A stretch of DNA of 64,000 nucleotides. Origin: Lichtheimia corymbifera B2541. Its lineage: Eukaryota > Mucoromycota > Mucoromycetes > Mucorales > Lichtheimiaceae. The notes below the pieces were generated by a model. The model saw only the letters and a program-made list of their open reading frames with translations, made no database searches and was not told the origin of the DNA. Shown one piece after another: positions 22,669-37,000 of the stretch. Location: the NCBI GenBank assembly GCA_000697475.1, contig JNEU01001091.1:1-64000 (forward strand). The letters run 5' to 3'. The position numbers and the translations under genes were made by a program. Positions within the stretch are counted from its first letter, which is position 1; each line of letters starts with the position of its first letter.

Positions 22669-23753
22669 ATGGTAGCTAACACATATATCGTGGAGCAGGT
22701 GTTTGGCTACCTGGGACTTGTGATGTGGTCATTCCAGCTTGTTCCTCAAAGTAAGATCAACATGGCAACATCGTGGTGCTATGGTTACACTGATCCGATG
22801 CAGTCTACAAATCCTATAGACGTAAAACGACTGAAGGCGTATCGCCTTGGGCAATGTTGATATGGGCACTTTCAGGAGTCTTTCTTGGAAATTACAACAT
22901 TGGCGTTCAGGTTGCTGTGCCACTGATCGTTCAGCCGCAGCTCTTTTCTTTCTTTGCATTCGTTTGCCTTGCGCAAGAACTATATTACAGGTATCTTTGG
23001 AACCGGTGGAGATCAACAGCTGCATTTATATTCCTGTGCCTCGCTTCAAGTGGCCTTGAAATTGGTCTCGTGTTCGGATACTGGGTACGGTGCATGTTAT
23101 CAAACAATGGCTTTGGATGCACATATCTAACTGAGCGAGCTACTAATGATTAGGCAGCCGATCGTCATCACATCAAGCAAGTCATTGATTTTTTCGGATT
23201 GCTTCCAGTAGTCGCAATATTAGTAGGTTTCGTACCACAGTATTGGTCAATTGCTCGTAAGTACTATATATGAATATAGCGCTTCTCCTTTGGTTACGAT
23301 GAGTGTTCTGATAATGGAGTTATAAAGGCGAACGGCGGGTAGAAGGCATCTCGCATGTATTTCTCGGCATGGATTGTTTGGGAAGCGTGTTCTCATGCAT
23401 TAGCTTGGGTAATTATCGTTACAGTGATTTCATTTCTTACATTCCAGGTTTTCTTCGATCCCAAGGGGCTCAACAAGAACTAATCATTTCATTGTCGCTT
23501 GTCAGCGTTTCGTAGTGAGATTGATGCATTGACTCTCGTCAACTATTTATCTATCGCCGTGCTTGACCTTGGCATCATTTTTCTTTATTACATTTTCAAA
23601 TGGTGGAACAATAGAAAAGCACAAAGTCAACCATCGCTTACGATTGAACAACCTCCGGATGAGACTACGACAACTACCACGCTTGCTCAAGACGATATTG
23701 CTGAGAAAGGGTTGTCACCGAGTGCTGGTAACAACCAACGGAAACAAGCATAA
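22669..23753 (+). CDS. PQ-loop repeat membrane protein, copy 1
   Basis: Five exons, 22669-22750, 22804-23084, 23154-23256, 23328-23408 and 23506-23753, give 264 residues. About seven hydrophobic segments are visible. PQ loops occur twice: VMWSFQLVPQIYKSYRRKTT near the N-terminus, and GFVPQYWSIARERRVEGISH after the fourth segment. PQ-loop proteins include lysosomal/vacuolar cationic amino-acid exporters and related seven-helix carriers. This subfamily, with the ALSGVFLGNYNIG and QPQLFSF motifs, is fungal and has no assigned substrate. The C-terminal tail is Thr- and Gln-rich and ends with a DDIAEKGL motif shared with copy 2. Intron positions and phases (1, 0, 1, 1) are identical to those of the copy at 27740, showing tandem duplication. 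Confidence 0.9.
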
Positions 23754-24325
23754 TATTGTATAACAACCCATTTCCCCATGTCATTAACATAATATCATAC
23801 TTATACATCAACAACCAACTTTTACGTTGCCCCATTGCTTGACTCACACAAGCTTCCTCTGCGATGAACACGGTCCGTTGGCCCAATAAAAGCGATCCAT
23901 GACCAGAAAAGATACCGTGATGACCTTTATTTACATAGTAACATGTTGTTGCCATTATTTCATGATGGATATTACTTCCTGCCTAATTTGGGCACGTCAG
24001 TTACCAATGGATGCATACACAATCATCACGCCTAGGCTCTTTGATCGCATCACTCAATCAACTCGTGCCCCCACTTTACCACTTCCTGAAGCATTTCCAT
24101 TTCCACAACCTCAGCAAACACTTACCACTCTTTTCTTTTGGTGAGCACAGAGATTCACACGCCTAGGATGCACTAATAAGAAAAGTGGATGTTGTCGACT
24201 TTGCACTCTTACATTGTTGTTGTAGTCATTATGATATTTATGTGGATCCTGTAAAAGGTAAAGCATAATCATTGTTTTAATGGTTGACCAGCGGCCCCGG
24301 TTAAACTTTTGATTCGAGATCAAAT

Positions 24326-24345
24326 CCCATTCTCAACTGCTGCCC
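24326..24345. repeat. Left copy of a 20-base flanking direct repeat
   Basis: Shares 19 of 20 positions with 25445-25464 in the same orientation (core CCCATTCTCAACTG). The pair brackets the five-unit array, 1119 bases apart. Confidence 0.6.
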
Positions 24346-24530
24346 AATCCACTGCATGTAAAGGATTTTCCTCTTCCAGCTCTTTATTTTATCTTGATCC
24401 CAGATGATTTGTGTGACCAACGCTGGAACAGACTACATGCCATTTCATGATCGGTACGCCCTACTGATGATGTTCCCGGCCGCCCATCGTATCTCTTACA
24501 ATTGGATCCTCTCATCCAATTCTTTCTTCA

Positions 24531-25351
24531 TAATGAAGTGTGTGGTTTTTATATGAATAGAGTTGATCAGCATGTCTCAGCGAACCTCCTGACCAAGTTT
24601 CATGTTCGAAATGGGTAATCCCAAAGTATTTCATATTACTTGACATTTCATGATTTTCGACAGGTACCCAATTTCCAACCAACATAGTAAATCACACATT
24701 ATATCCTCCCATTCCCAATTTTCAAATGAAGCATGAGGTCTTTATGAGAACGGAATTGTTCAGCATGTCCGAGAGCACGTTGTCTGAAAGTTTCAAGTTT
24801 GAGAAGGATGATCTCATGGTTATGGGTCGTCCACCCTACATATATTTCTGCACGTTCAACGTCCGGCGCTACCATTTTTATTCTCACAATGAAGCCTGCG
24901 ACTTTAATATGAATGGAGTTGTTCAGCATGTCGAAGCCCACGGTCCTGACCAAGTTTCACGATGTAGGAGGGCAACGGCGGGGGTATGCACTATGCACCC
25001 TACTTGCGTTCCGTCCGTCCATGATCTCCCCTATATTTGGGCCGCCCGATTCATCGAAACATCATAATGAAGTATGCGATTTTTAAATGAATGGAATTGA
25101 TCAGCATGACTCAGAGAATCTTCATACCAACTTTCATGTTCGAAATGGGGAATCCCAAGATTATTCATACTAAATGACTTTTTCATAAATCCGGCGCTTT
25201 CCAGATTTCCGGCCATCATAGTAAACCCCACATTATGCTCTCCCTTTCGAAATTTTCAAATGAAGTGTGGGTTCTTTATTAATACAAAGTTGATCAGCAT
25301 GACCTAGAGTACATTGTGTGCAAGTTTGAGGTTGGAGACAGGCAATCCCAG
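24531..25351. repeat. Degenerate five-unit tandem array (unit about 160-190 bases)
   Basis: Related blocks begin at about 24531, 24723, 24885, 25064 and 25256. Each starts with AATGAAG and contains (T/A)GTT(G/C)(A/T)(T)CAGCATG about 40 bases in. Each then has an AAGTTTCA(T/A)G-like word about 75 bases in. Spacing is 192, 162, 179 and 192 bases. Blocks 1-2 and 4-5 repeat as a pair exactly 533 bases apart and share spacer sequence, so the array has a second-order structure. On the minus strand the cores read as similar peptides (HFEHETW, then L.HADQ, then LH), but frames differ and block 3 is shifted. I do not recognise the family. Confidence 0.75.
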
Positions 25352-25444
25352 TATCATACATTGATATCAGTGTATATGGATATGTCTGACTGCCTGACAG
25401 ATTTAATTTCCACCTCTTCCACACCCACTTATTTCCCTCTTCCT

Positions 25445-25464
25445 CCCATTCTCAACTGTTGCCC
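25445..25464. repeat. Right copy of the 20-base flanking direct repeat
   Basis: Counterpart of 24326-24345, with one mismatch. Confidence 0.6.
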
Positions 25465-26804
25465 CATTCAACTACAACTACAACCTGCGGACGACTGTGC
25501 TGCTTCGCCCCATCATGTCGATCCTGCAACTGCCTTGATCCGGTTTTCTTTGACTGAAGGGCAACTCCATGGCGTGGACACTGCCTACTATAACACACGC
25601 GTCTCTTGACACTACATACTCTCTTGCACGCTCCTTTACGACAATCAAACGTAACAGCATTCATTCCAGCAGTTGCTATTAGCAATGTCTTTGCGCCATT
25701 GTATCAAACAGCGTTCACAGCCTTGTCACTCTACTACAACACACGCTCTTGCACGCTTCTCTGTTTCAACCGAATGTAGCATCTGTTGTTATCATCAAAC
25801 TCTCTACTCCATTGCCTCAAGTTACTTGCAGCAACTTGTCTTGCAGCCATTTCCACATGGACAACAGATAGCCATCATATATAAGCAGTTTTATTTACGC
25901 ATAGCAACATGATCTAATACATACGGTATCCCTATGGGTGATGCCATATCAGCCATCCACCTCACTTCACGTTACAAACATTGTCCACATCGTTGAACTG
26001 CGAGAGAAAATGACCAAGCACGTAATTGAATAACAGCTGAATGATAAGGAAACGATCACTGGAGTTCTTTCTATCAACATTTTGGGACTTGCAATGGTTA
26101 TGGATGGATGGGTGGATGCAATCAAAGGCAGTGATAGGTGATTCTGAAATTCGTGTTGGTGACTTGGTACCTCGTCAGCAGCAAGGATCGACCATGTTAC
26201 GTGGATGCTGCAGAGGTTTATCATGGATGAGAGGGCTTATATCTTAAAGAATGAGAGTCAAGACACACACAGCAATCATGAATAAAGATGCTTACGACCG
26301 CAGCAACCAAGAATACAATGACACAGAGATACCCACTGACTCACTGTGATCCACTGGTTGGTTGCTGGAATGAAAGGAAGGATAGAAATTTGAAGGGCGG
26401 AAAAGTGAGGTTGGATCATCCACACCATTGTATCGAGACCTTTTGTTCTAACGCACATACCATTCGTCAACGCTTCCTTTTTCGTATGCTGATAACGGAT
26501 GATAGGTGTGGTAGTTCTCAGGATTATAAATAGGTTTAAATAGACGCTTGTATATTCAAGATAATAAACCCATGGCAATTGTACCTACATGGTATAGGTA
26601 GCAAAGCCCATGGCAGGGAACAAATGGCTTCCAAGAAGTACTCGAGGTTGAGCTCCATTGCGGCAGTAGTGGAGCCTATGAAAAACTGAGTATACAGGTA
26701 TCTGGCACCATTTGATACCTTCTATTATGACATATCAGAAGGATGAAAAGGAGCGGAACCATGACAAGGCTTCTCACATAACATCCAACGTTCACGAACA
26801 ATGA

Positions 26805-27074
26805 TGTACCGGTCACCCTATTTTGGAATATCGTGGGGATTGTTTTCGATCATCCTCGCGCTCAGATCAATGTTTATTGAGTGAGGATGAAAGCCAAGAC
26901 GATAGCATATACCCTATAAAAAGATCTCCAGCTATGGATTGGAGCAATATTCGCCAGCAACTTGAAACGTTGAAAAGCAAAAGAGAGTTTCAGCCCAAAG
27001 AGGACAGCAATGGTCATTGTTTGAAACATAATGAAGATCTCAAGAAGCACGGTAATTCCAAAAATTATGGTTAA
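26805..27074 (+). other. Open frame of uncertain status in the PQ-loop spacer
   Basis: An 89-codon open stretch with protein-like composition. It is Ser/Asp-rich and then has a charged helix (WSNIRQQLETLKSKREFQPK). It has no ATG in frame before the middle (PAMDWSNI) and no clear promoter. It may be an exon remnant. Not assigned to any family. Confidence 0.2.
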
Positions 27075-27739
27075 AGCATGCATCATCCCCTTTCCAGGTA
27101 TAAAACCCGTTTTTGTTTTGTATCATTGTTACTTTCCAAGAGGAACAAAATGTTGATTCAAAATGTTTTCGTCACAATGATACAATAAAGGTGAACGCCA
27201 CATAGAAGATCTCTTGGATCATGTATTTCCGGCGTATAGAGTCTTGTTGTGGATGCATCGTTAGCTTCCCACAACCCAGGATTGCTGATCCAGTTGGGTT
27301 GCAGTCGTCACGGATTGTGATGTGTGGTAGTAACAACCATTGCTGGCAGCGACCATGCTATTGTGCAACAACTCAAATGGACACCACATGCCATTAATAT
27401 ACCATTCTAGTAACCGAAATTCTTCAGGGTGGGACGTAATGGCAAAAACCTTATTTTGACATGTAGCATCCACAGTAATGAGAAGGCGATTTCTTTACGT
27501 GGGATCGGCCACTTTATTACAAACAGTGTCCCATAGTTTACCCATTCAATTCCAGCGACACTTGTTCGTCCTATCAAACGGAGACTTCCGGTTTTCCGGT
27601 TGTAAGTAGTATTATTATAGATGGCTAACCAAATATATATAATTTCTTTTTCTCTATAACATCTCCCCCACAAGGTCAAATCAGCCGTCGATCTTCTCTC
27701 TTTCTCTTTGTTCTCGTTACTGATCCTTCCATTGTTTGC

Positions 27740-28787
27740 ATGTCGGTTGATACGAATGTGGTAGAGCAGGTCTTTGCCTATCTCGGTTTAGTGATGTGGT
27801 CATTGCAGTTGGCCCCTCAAGGTAAATGGTAGACATTTGATGGATGATGAGACGGGTGTGTTTATTGATCCAAAACAAGCATACAAGACGTATAGACGCA
27901 AAACAACGGATGGTGTATCGCCATGGATGATGCTTATATGGGCACTCTCGGGCGTGTTCCTTGGAAACTACAACATTGGTGTGAACGTGGCTGTACCGCT
28001 TATCGTTCAACCCCAACTCTTCTCATTCATTGCCTACATTTGCCTTGCTCAAGAGCTGTACTACGGATCGCCGCAATGGTCTCGTTGGAAGGCAGTGGCC
28101 ATGTTTGTATTCCTGTGCATATTCTCGGGAGTTCTTGAAGTCGCTCTCTTATTTGCATACTGGGTAAGTTTGAATCGAGATGGCATGAGCTCCATTGACA
28201 CTGACCTCTCTCAATTAGGCGGCGGATCGTAACGGCAACATGCGAGCTGTTGAGTTCTTTGGTGTGCTCCCTGTGGTGTCGATCTTGGTTGGTTTCCTAC
28301 CACAATATTACTCTATTGCTCGTAGGTATCTTTATCATCCAAATGGTATATTCTCGTATATTGATTGTTGCCTGTGATTGTAGGTGAACGCCGAGTGGAG
28401 GGCATATCCCATCTTTTTCTTTGCATGGATTTCTTCGGAAGCATATTCTCATGCATCAGTTTAGGTAACATATATACTCCACTTTTACTGGCTTTAATTT
28501 AATCCTCGCTGTCAATAGCTTTTCGCAGCGAAATCGATGCACTCACCATTGTCAACTATGCTGGTGTTGCTCTATTTGATCTCGGTATCTTTTCGCTTTA
28601 CTACATTTTCAAGTTCTGGAATGCAAGAAAAGCAAAGCAATCTTCAGACAAGGATCATCCACCAGACGAAATCACTCCATCCTCTTCTATCACTGCCTCA
28701 TCCAGCCAGCCCGATGATATCGCTGAAAAAGGGTTACCACGTTCATCCATTGACAACCAGGAGAAGCAGCACTCCCAACAACCGTAG
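27740..28787 (+). CDS. PQ-loop repeat membrane protein, copy 2
   Basis: Five exons, 27740-27821, 27880-28163, 28219-28321, 28384-28464 and 28519-28787, give 272 residues. Exons 1, 3 and 4 have exactly the same lengths as in copy 1 (82, 103 and 81 bases), and exon 2 differs by one codon. First PQ loop: LAPQAYKTYRRKTTDGVSPW. Second: FLPQYYSIARERRVEGISHL. The core between the loops is nearly the same as in copy 1; the tail is diverged, Ser/Pro-rich and longer. Predicted seven-helix membrane carrier of unknown substrate, probably vacuolar or endosomal by family. No frame damage is seen, so both copies look functional. Confidence 0.92.
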
Positions 28788-29208
28788 ACTTGATTGCATA
28801 TTGTATACCCACTACCACTAGATATTACTCAGTACGTAGTCTTCATTAATACATAAATGCGCCACAATGCTGCACAGGATGTGGGATTTGCATGACTTAC
28901 ACCTTATTCACCAACAGTATGATGATGATAAGACTTGACGGCACAAGTGCATTTATTTCAAGTCATATTGAAAGAATATAAACGAATGTGTTTTATGGCA
29001 ACGACGTGTGATGTGTGTGTAACGAACACCAAGGAACCATTATTGCGTCAGTCATGCGTTAGTCATTGCTTGTTTTATCAGCGTTGATTGTTTCACCGGT
29101 CGGCATCGAACATTGTCCCCTGTGATAAAGACTAGCTGGATCCTCCCCCCAAAGGCGTCGATCCTCTTTTTTCTTCCTCTTTACAAACAAATATAATACT
29201 TTTGCTAT
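28788..29208. other. PQ-loop copy 2 3' region and glycerol kinase promoter
   Basis: 421 bases. A short T/C-rich stretch (about 29158-29185) precedes the glycerol kinase start. No other element is recognised. Confidence 0.5.
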
Positions 29209-31160
<1,952 letters not shown>

Positions 31161-31370
31161 ACAACTCTCAGTGACAGGATTATTGTTTCAGTGATTTTAT
31201 TTGAAAACATGATAGGTGTGGATAGCAAAATTAGGCTCGAGAATTTTGGGGAAATACAATTTACAAGGTAAGAACAAGGTTGTGCGAGTAAAAGTGGAGC
31301 TACGGTGGGTAAAATGTGATGCGTGTGCTACTATTATGTGGATATGGAGTGTGTTGTGTGGAAAATGCGT

Positions 31371-32947
31371 CTAATCCTTGCGATAATGTAAAGAATCCTT
31401 ATAGGTCCAAGCACCAACATCGAGCAGGTTTTTGCGTTTCATTGACTTGAGCATAGCAACGTTGCGTTTGGTGTATTCATCCGAAGCATTTTCATCCTCC
31501 ACAAACTTGAAAAGATCCGGCTTCCATGTTTCCTTGCGTTCAGCTCGCTCTTTCCGCACCTTACGTTGCCATTCTTCGATCTTGTTCTTTTCAGCATTAG
31601 CCACACTATAGTTTTTAGCCTTGAGTGCTTCAGTGACAGGGCCCCACAGTCGATGCGATTCGATATCTTGTTGTTGTTCAAGAGGTGGAGTAACACGCTT
31701 GGCCATCGGTTCAGCTTCAGCATTAAACAGGAGCTGCTTCTCACTCTCGCCCTTGGTTGTATAAAAAGTCTGGTGGCTCCATCGACCCGAAAGAGTGTAA
31801 CGCTCCTCACCATTGGATGACACCACTCCCTTAATATGATTGTGTTCACCACCAAACCAAGGCTTAGGTACAAACTCGATGGTCGTATTGGTCACACCGT
31901 TGGAGCATGCAATTGTACAAACGCCACTCAATTCAAGGTAAGCAGCACCAGTCAAGAATCCTCGGATCATCAAGTCTGGGAAATCAATCACATATTGCTC
32001 ATCGTATTTCTTGACATAGAGCACAGCACGTCCTACTTGCTCAACCTTGATGCTGGTGCCCTTGAACCGAGATTTTTGACCACCTTTGTATAATCCATTA
32101 ATATCCTCCATGTTGTAAAAGAAATAAATACTTACAATGGCCATTTAAAGAAACACCAGCCTTTTCATCCTGGAGATAGAATGCAGAGATTGGGGGGTGA
32201 TGGCACACTAAAATGCATTGACCCATGAGTGAAAAAGGTACACACAACAGCATTCGCCATACCTTGTTCGCAAATACAATCAATGTCACCCAACTTGCAA
32301 TGGAATTGTTCGCCAAGGATTGGGTTGTATGGCTTCTTTTCATTTTGACCATTCGTACAGCGTGAGGCGTAGCTACCCCAAAGGGTCGACATAAACCAAC
32401 GAGCCACAGCCAACATTCGTTCTACGATAAGGTATTAGCATGGTTCCAATGGATTGTAAAGTATATATCACACATACCAGCAGGATCCTCAGCAGCAGCA
32501 ATGGGTGAGAAACTGGAAATAACATGTTAGGGATCTACATATATCAATCCATCCACATGACCACATTTTACCCGACACTTACAGAGTTGGATGATCACCC
32601 CAGTAGGTTCTATTTGTTTGTATTGATGGTTAATGCGTATATAGGGGAAAAGCTTAAGCCATATGACAATGTTGTCCGTGGTATATTGAGATCATGCATA
32701 TATTGCATTCAGCTTACCCATATTCCAACAATGATAGACCGTTCAAAAAGAACGCAGGACAAGTGAGCGACGAGAGATCACCCGTGAAGCTGATGACGGT
32801 TTTGATAAATTCCTTGAATTGACCTGCGGTGCCTGGTTCAGCATTCTTGACAGACATGGCATCGACATCGGTGACAGAGGGTGCCTTGTCTCCATTGAGC
32901 TCCGAGGAAGAGTTGCTTCGACTGCTTGAGAAGAAAGACTTGCCCAT
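31371..32947 (-). CDS. KES1: Oxysterol-binding protein homologue, Kes1/Osh4 type
   Basis: Six exons, 32947-32718, 32609-32583, 32512-32478, 32421-32263, 32207-32136 and 32083-31371, give 411 residues. This is an ORD-only protein without PH or ankyrin domains, matching yeast Kes1/Osh4 in size. These proteins exchange sterol and PI4P between membranes, at the trans-Golgi in yeast. Landmarks are FTGDLSSLTCPAFFL (lid region), RMLAVARWFMSTLWGSY, KPYNPILGEQFHC, the fingerprint EQVCHHPPISAF, NHIKGVV and RLWGPVTEALK. In the fingerprint, Cys replaces the usual Ser of EQVSHHPP. Exons 2 and 3 are only 27 and 35 bases, and an intron splits the fingerprint after EQ. The C-terminus is a charged coiled coil. 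Confidence 0.94.
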
Positions 32948-34079
32948 TGTGTAAAAGAGAAAGAGAGAGAAAGGAAGAGAATAAAGAAAAGAGAATCACC
33001 CACACTCACCTTTTGAAATGCTTTGTGCTGCACGACACGCTTTTCGGCATTCATTCACTGACATTGAAATACAAGTAGACTTTTTGTACCAATTTGCACC
33101 CCCCAACAAAGAGCAAGGCTCATTTACACATGATATTTTCAGGGCAACTAGATCAACCAACAAAGCCACCATGATCATATCCATTACTTGAACAAGAGGG
33201 CCTGGATCAGCTTCCTGTATCAATGAACTACTACCAGAATGAAGCTCGTCGGTCAGGCCATCCGAATCCCCCGAATCCGGGTTTATTTTATCCATTCCCA
33301 GGAGATAAGTGATATCCCATGACCATCTCCAGTCTCTTGATGTATATTTGCCATCCCCCATGGTTGGATACTTGCCATTATTCTCATATCAAAGAACAAT
33401 GAATATGGATATATGATACCTTGAAGCATCCCCACTTATCACATCATGGTACATAGCTCGTGCTCTAGTGACAAAGCTTATCTCCGAATGGGTGTCACGA
33501 ACACTAAACATTGATTCCAATCATTCTCCTTGTATACTCGTTTCCATTGCATTATTATGGTGATTTTTATACTGAAAATCACCTCAACATACATCGCTTA
33601 TGGTTATGAATGAGGATGATGGATGCATGATATCAGCTTTACCCCAGCCTTGATCATGTCTCCTTGTTGGCACATGTCGGTACAACTATTGCCGAGAAAA
33701 AAAGAAACGTGATTTAGCTTATTTGGGTTTGCAATAAGCGTCTCACGTCTAACCTACAATATATCAGGGAAATGCATAAACCCCCATCTCTCTCTCTTTC
33801 TCTCCGCCCCACCTACCATATCTATCTATCCTTTGATGACATACATGTGCGAAAATAGAAAACTATCACTCTTTCAACTCGATCCACAATCATGCTACAC
33901 GTCAAACATTGGCAATGTATTGTTAAATGATATTAGCGTATCTACAAGCTGTTTTGTGGTTCAGGTGGAGGTGGATAGGGGGGAGGGACTAACTAGGGAA
34001 TGGCGATGATGATGATGATGATGATGATATCCATATTATTGTATATATACGAGAAAGGGAGGAGAGGATGTTGTGGTTA
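32948..34079. other. Kes1-like promoter region
   Basis: About 1.1 kb between two minus-strand genes. It contains a (GAT)8 repeat at the far end and AT-rich sequence. A 121-codon minus-strand frame (33361-32996) ends in the leader of the Kes1-like gene, has no supporting motif, and is taken as chance. Confidence 0.5.
34005..34028. repeat. (GAT)8 trinucleotide repeat
   Basis: Eight perfect GAT units in the 3' flank of the gamma-tubulin complex gene, non-coding. Confidence 0.9.
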
Positions 34080-37000
34080 TCATTTGGATCTTGAAGTAAC
34101 GTTCGTTGATTTGTGATGTTGATTGTAATCCAGTCTCACCACCAGGCACAAAAACTGGACCGTTTCAGTAGCCGAGTAGTAGTTGAGTGCTTCAATCAAT
34201 AGCCTCATATGATAAGAGAATGATTCTTCAAGCTTGTTCAAAGATCGACTCGTGTTTTCAAAGCTCGATTGTGTTGCTGCTGCTGTATCGCTCAGACCAC
34301 CTTTGGGAATACCAAACTCATCCGGGCTTTGTTGTTCTACCATCGACTTCAAAAGTTGCACAAAACGATCAGTATGCGTTGCAAACACCACACATGAGGT
34401 CATGAGCTTGTTGTAGATCTAACAGCAATCATTTAGTTTCATGAATTACTTGTTATCCGGTCCAACTTACCCTTAAAAGTTTGGCGTTGGTGAGCATGCA
34501 TTCCTTCAAGCACGTGTCAAGAAAATCCGAGTGGAACTGCAAAACTTGATCGACCGTGGTAACCTTGCCCAGATTTGATTCGAGTCGTCGCCAGTTAGGC
34601 TCCAAAACCTCGTTGGTCACATAATATGCAAACTGCTGAACGAACATGAGCATTCGGTGTCGTAGATTGAAGATACGAAACTTCCAGGCATCAATCTCAG
34701 GTATTCCGGTTCGCATTTTCCACAGCAGATCCTTTTGTTTCATCCATGCGTCACATAGCATATCCTCCACATGTTTCAAGTATAGCAAATGTCGAAAGAG
34801 GAGTTGGTATTTTGTCAATGCTTTGCGGGATATCACCAGCGATAATGGGAAGGTCACCGTATAATCCAGCGTCAACGCATCGTAACCTGGGTACACCTCT
34901 GTTAAATAGACCTCATTGTAAAGTCCTTTATGCTTACCACTCAACACATCACGAGAAGATGCTCCACCAGCTGATGTACTTGCTACACTCCCACCAGCAA
35001 TGCTTCCAACCATACTTTGACTACGTTCCAGCATGGCAGCACCCGAGTCATTGGCATTGTTTCCCCATCGCGTGTCACGTGGTAGGCTGTCGAGACCAGC
35101 GACATTGATGATCCTTAGTAATTCATCCACCAGTTTAAGAGGACTCATGGCAACCTTGAGATCTTCTTTGAAAGGATCATACGCAGCAACCGAGGAAGAA
35201 TTCCGGAGCACCAAATCCATCAACGATTGCAGCCTTGTCAACGGAATTTCTCTTGCAGGCTGCCTCAACTCATCTCGTGCAAGGTCCAGAAAAGAAGTCA
35301 AGAAATCCGATTGATCAAGAAAGAAATAGTGCTTGAGTGAACTAAATAAATCTGTAAGACACTTGCACAACTTTCCCCTTTATTCACTTACCGTAATCGA
35401 GCATGGAGTTGTTGATCCTTTGTCAGTAATTTGAGAAGCGTATGGTTGGCGTATTTATATGCGATCTCGAGGCTTTTGACAAACCTATATACAAGATAGC
35501 TCAGCAACCCGTGTGTACGAATCCATTCATTTCCCCTCGTACTTACCCTGCGCCATCCACCGCCGACCATACTTCGCTCCTTGTCACTGATTCTCTCCAT
35601 TCCTCTCTCAATGATTGGGTTTCCACCATATTATCCTGTTGCATAGCAAGCTCCATATCTTCAGGATTGGCAATGCTGACACCGCACTCGCGTACCACAT
35701 TAAGGTATTTTCCTGCCAGTAGGATCTTGGTCTGAAGCGGTTGCAGGAACGATGGCACCAGCTTTTCACGAACAGTGTATCGCATCTCCCAATAAGCGTC
35801 ATTAAAGTCTTCCTTGAGATTCTCCTTTTTGACATTGCGTTTCTCCAACACCATAAACTCGTTGTAGGGATCAATGATTTTGCCACGGTAGATCCAAGAA
35901 TGAAGAATCTCAAAGTAGGGTACTGATGCACGAGATAGCAAGTAGGCGAACATCTTTTTACATCGAACATCTCTATCCATCAAGGAGGTGGTGGTTAACC
36001 AATATCGATGCTACCCTCAACACCTATTCTCGCTTACCCGCTGTATCGGATTAATCGATCTGTCAGAATATTGAGAATGGCGCCACCTTTTTCATGATCA
36101 GAGATACGAACTTGGCCGTCGTCTGCCTTTTTCAAGCCTTCCAGTACTGCCTCGATATCCACTGAATCATCATCGAAATCCACATCCTTTCTTGTATGTA
36201 ATCCTCGAATGGTCATGGCAAGGTCGTGAATGATGCCCATTTGTTGCATGTTGTCGTCTTGCATGTAAAACCAGAATTGTTGTAAAGTGAAGCTCTCGGA
36301 TGATTGGAATTGGTATTCGAGTTGCGCAATAAAGGTCTCATATTCTTTGAGGATGGATGAAATGGCGGCAGCTAATGCGTGGTTGATGGAACCGTATTCG
36401 TAGCGTGAATATTGATCGACAAATGCGCTGATTGACATGTAATAGGTGGCCAAGGGCAAGATCTTATCCACCAGATCACGTACACTTGGATCTATGTTGG
36501 AAATTAGCCTTTTGTGATGGTAACCAGTATCCATATACTCATATTTACCCAGAGAAGCATCAACTATATAGCGTACATCATCCCACATTTCGTCTTGAGC
36601 ACCTTGCCCGCCTTCTTCTTCCACCATTTGGTCATCCGCATCACCAGTGACTCCTCGAGGATAGTTGATTTTGATATAAGTGCCATTAATGCCCTTTGTA
36701 ACACCGACTGACATTTTAGTACACAAAAGTAATGATACCGCATTAACTTACCATCAAGACAAACAGCAAATCTTCGATCACAGCGTATTCTTGAATACGA
36801 GTCGGGAACATGGACATGGATTCTGTTGCCATTTCCTATATTCAAATCAGCATCGTGAGACTCCCACTATTAAGAAGGAAACTTACCACAGGTGTTGTGG
36901 ATGTTGTGTGTACACCATTTAACGCATCTAGTCAATCGTTTAACTAAAACGTTCTCTCCCAAGTAGTATCACTCTTTTCTCCCTCAGTCTCACCTAGAGC

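Larger units (their letters stand above)
23754..27739. other. 4-kb spacer between the duplicated PQ-loop genes, with decayed sequence
   Basis: No intact gene is recognised. The spacer holds the five-unit repeat array listed separately, a 20-base direct repeat at its flanks, and several short frames without start-to-stop logic. The right part (25.9-27.5 kb) has fragments of open frame on both strands that break by frameshift, such as around 27261-27679 on the minus strand. This pattern suggests old duplicated or transposed sequence losing its coding content. Confidence 0.6.

Noticed and set aside
24531..25351. Reading the five-unit array as CRISPR
   Set aside because: Units are 160-190 bases and degenerate throughout, with no short identical repeats and unique spacers; the genome is eukaryotic.
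25600..25835. Apparent second duplication sharing CTCTTGCACGCT words
   Set aside because: Similarity is limited to one short word and does not extend; likely chance.
32996..33361. 121-codon minus-strand frame upstream of the Kes1-like gene
   Set aside because: It overlaps the leader, has no ATG context or motif, and does not splice in frame to the Kes1-like exons.
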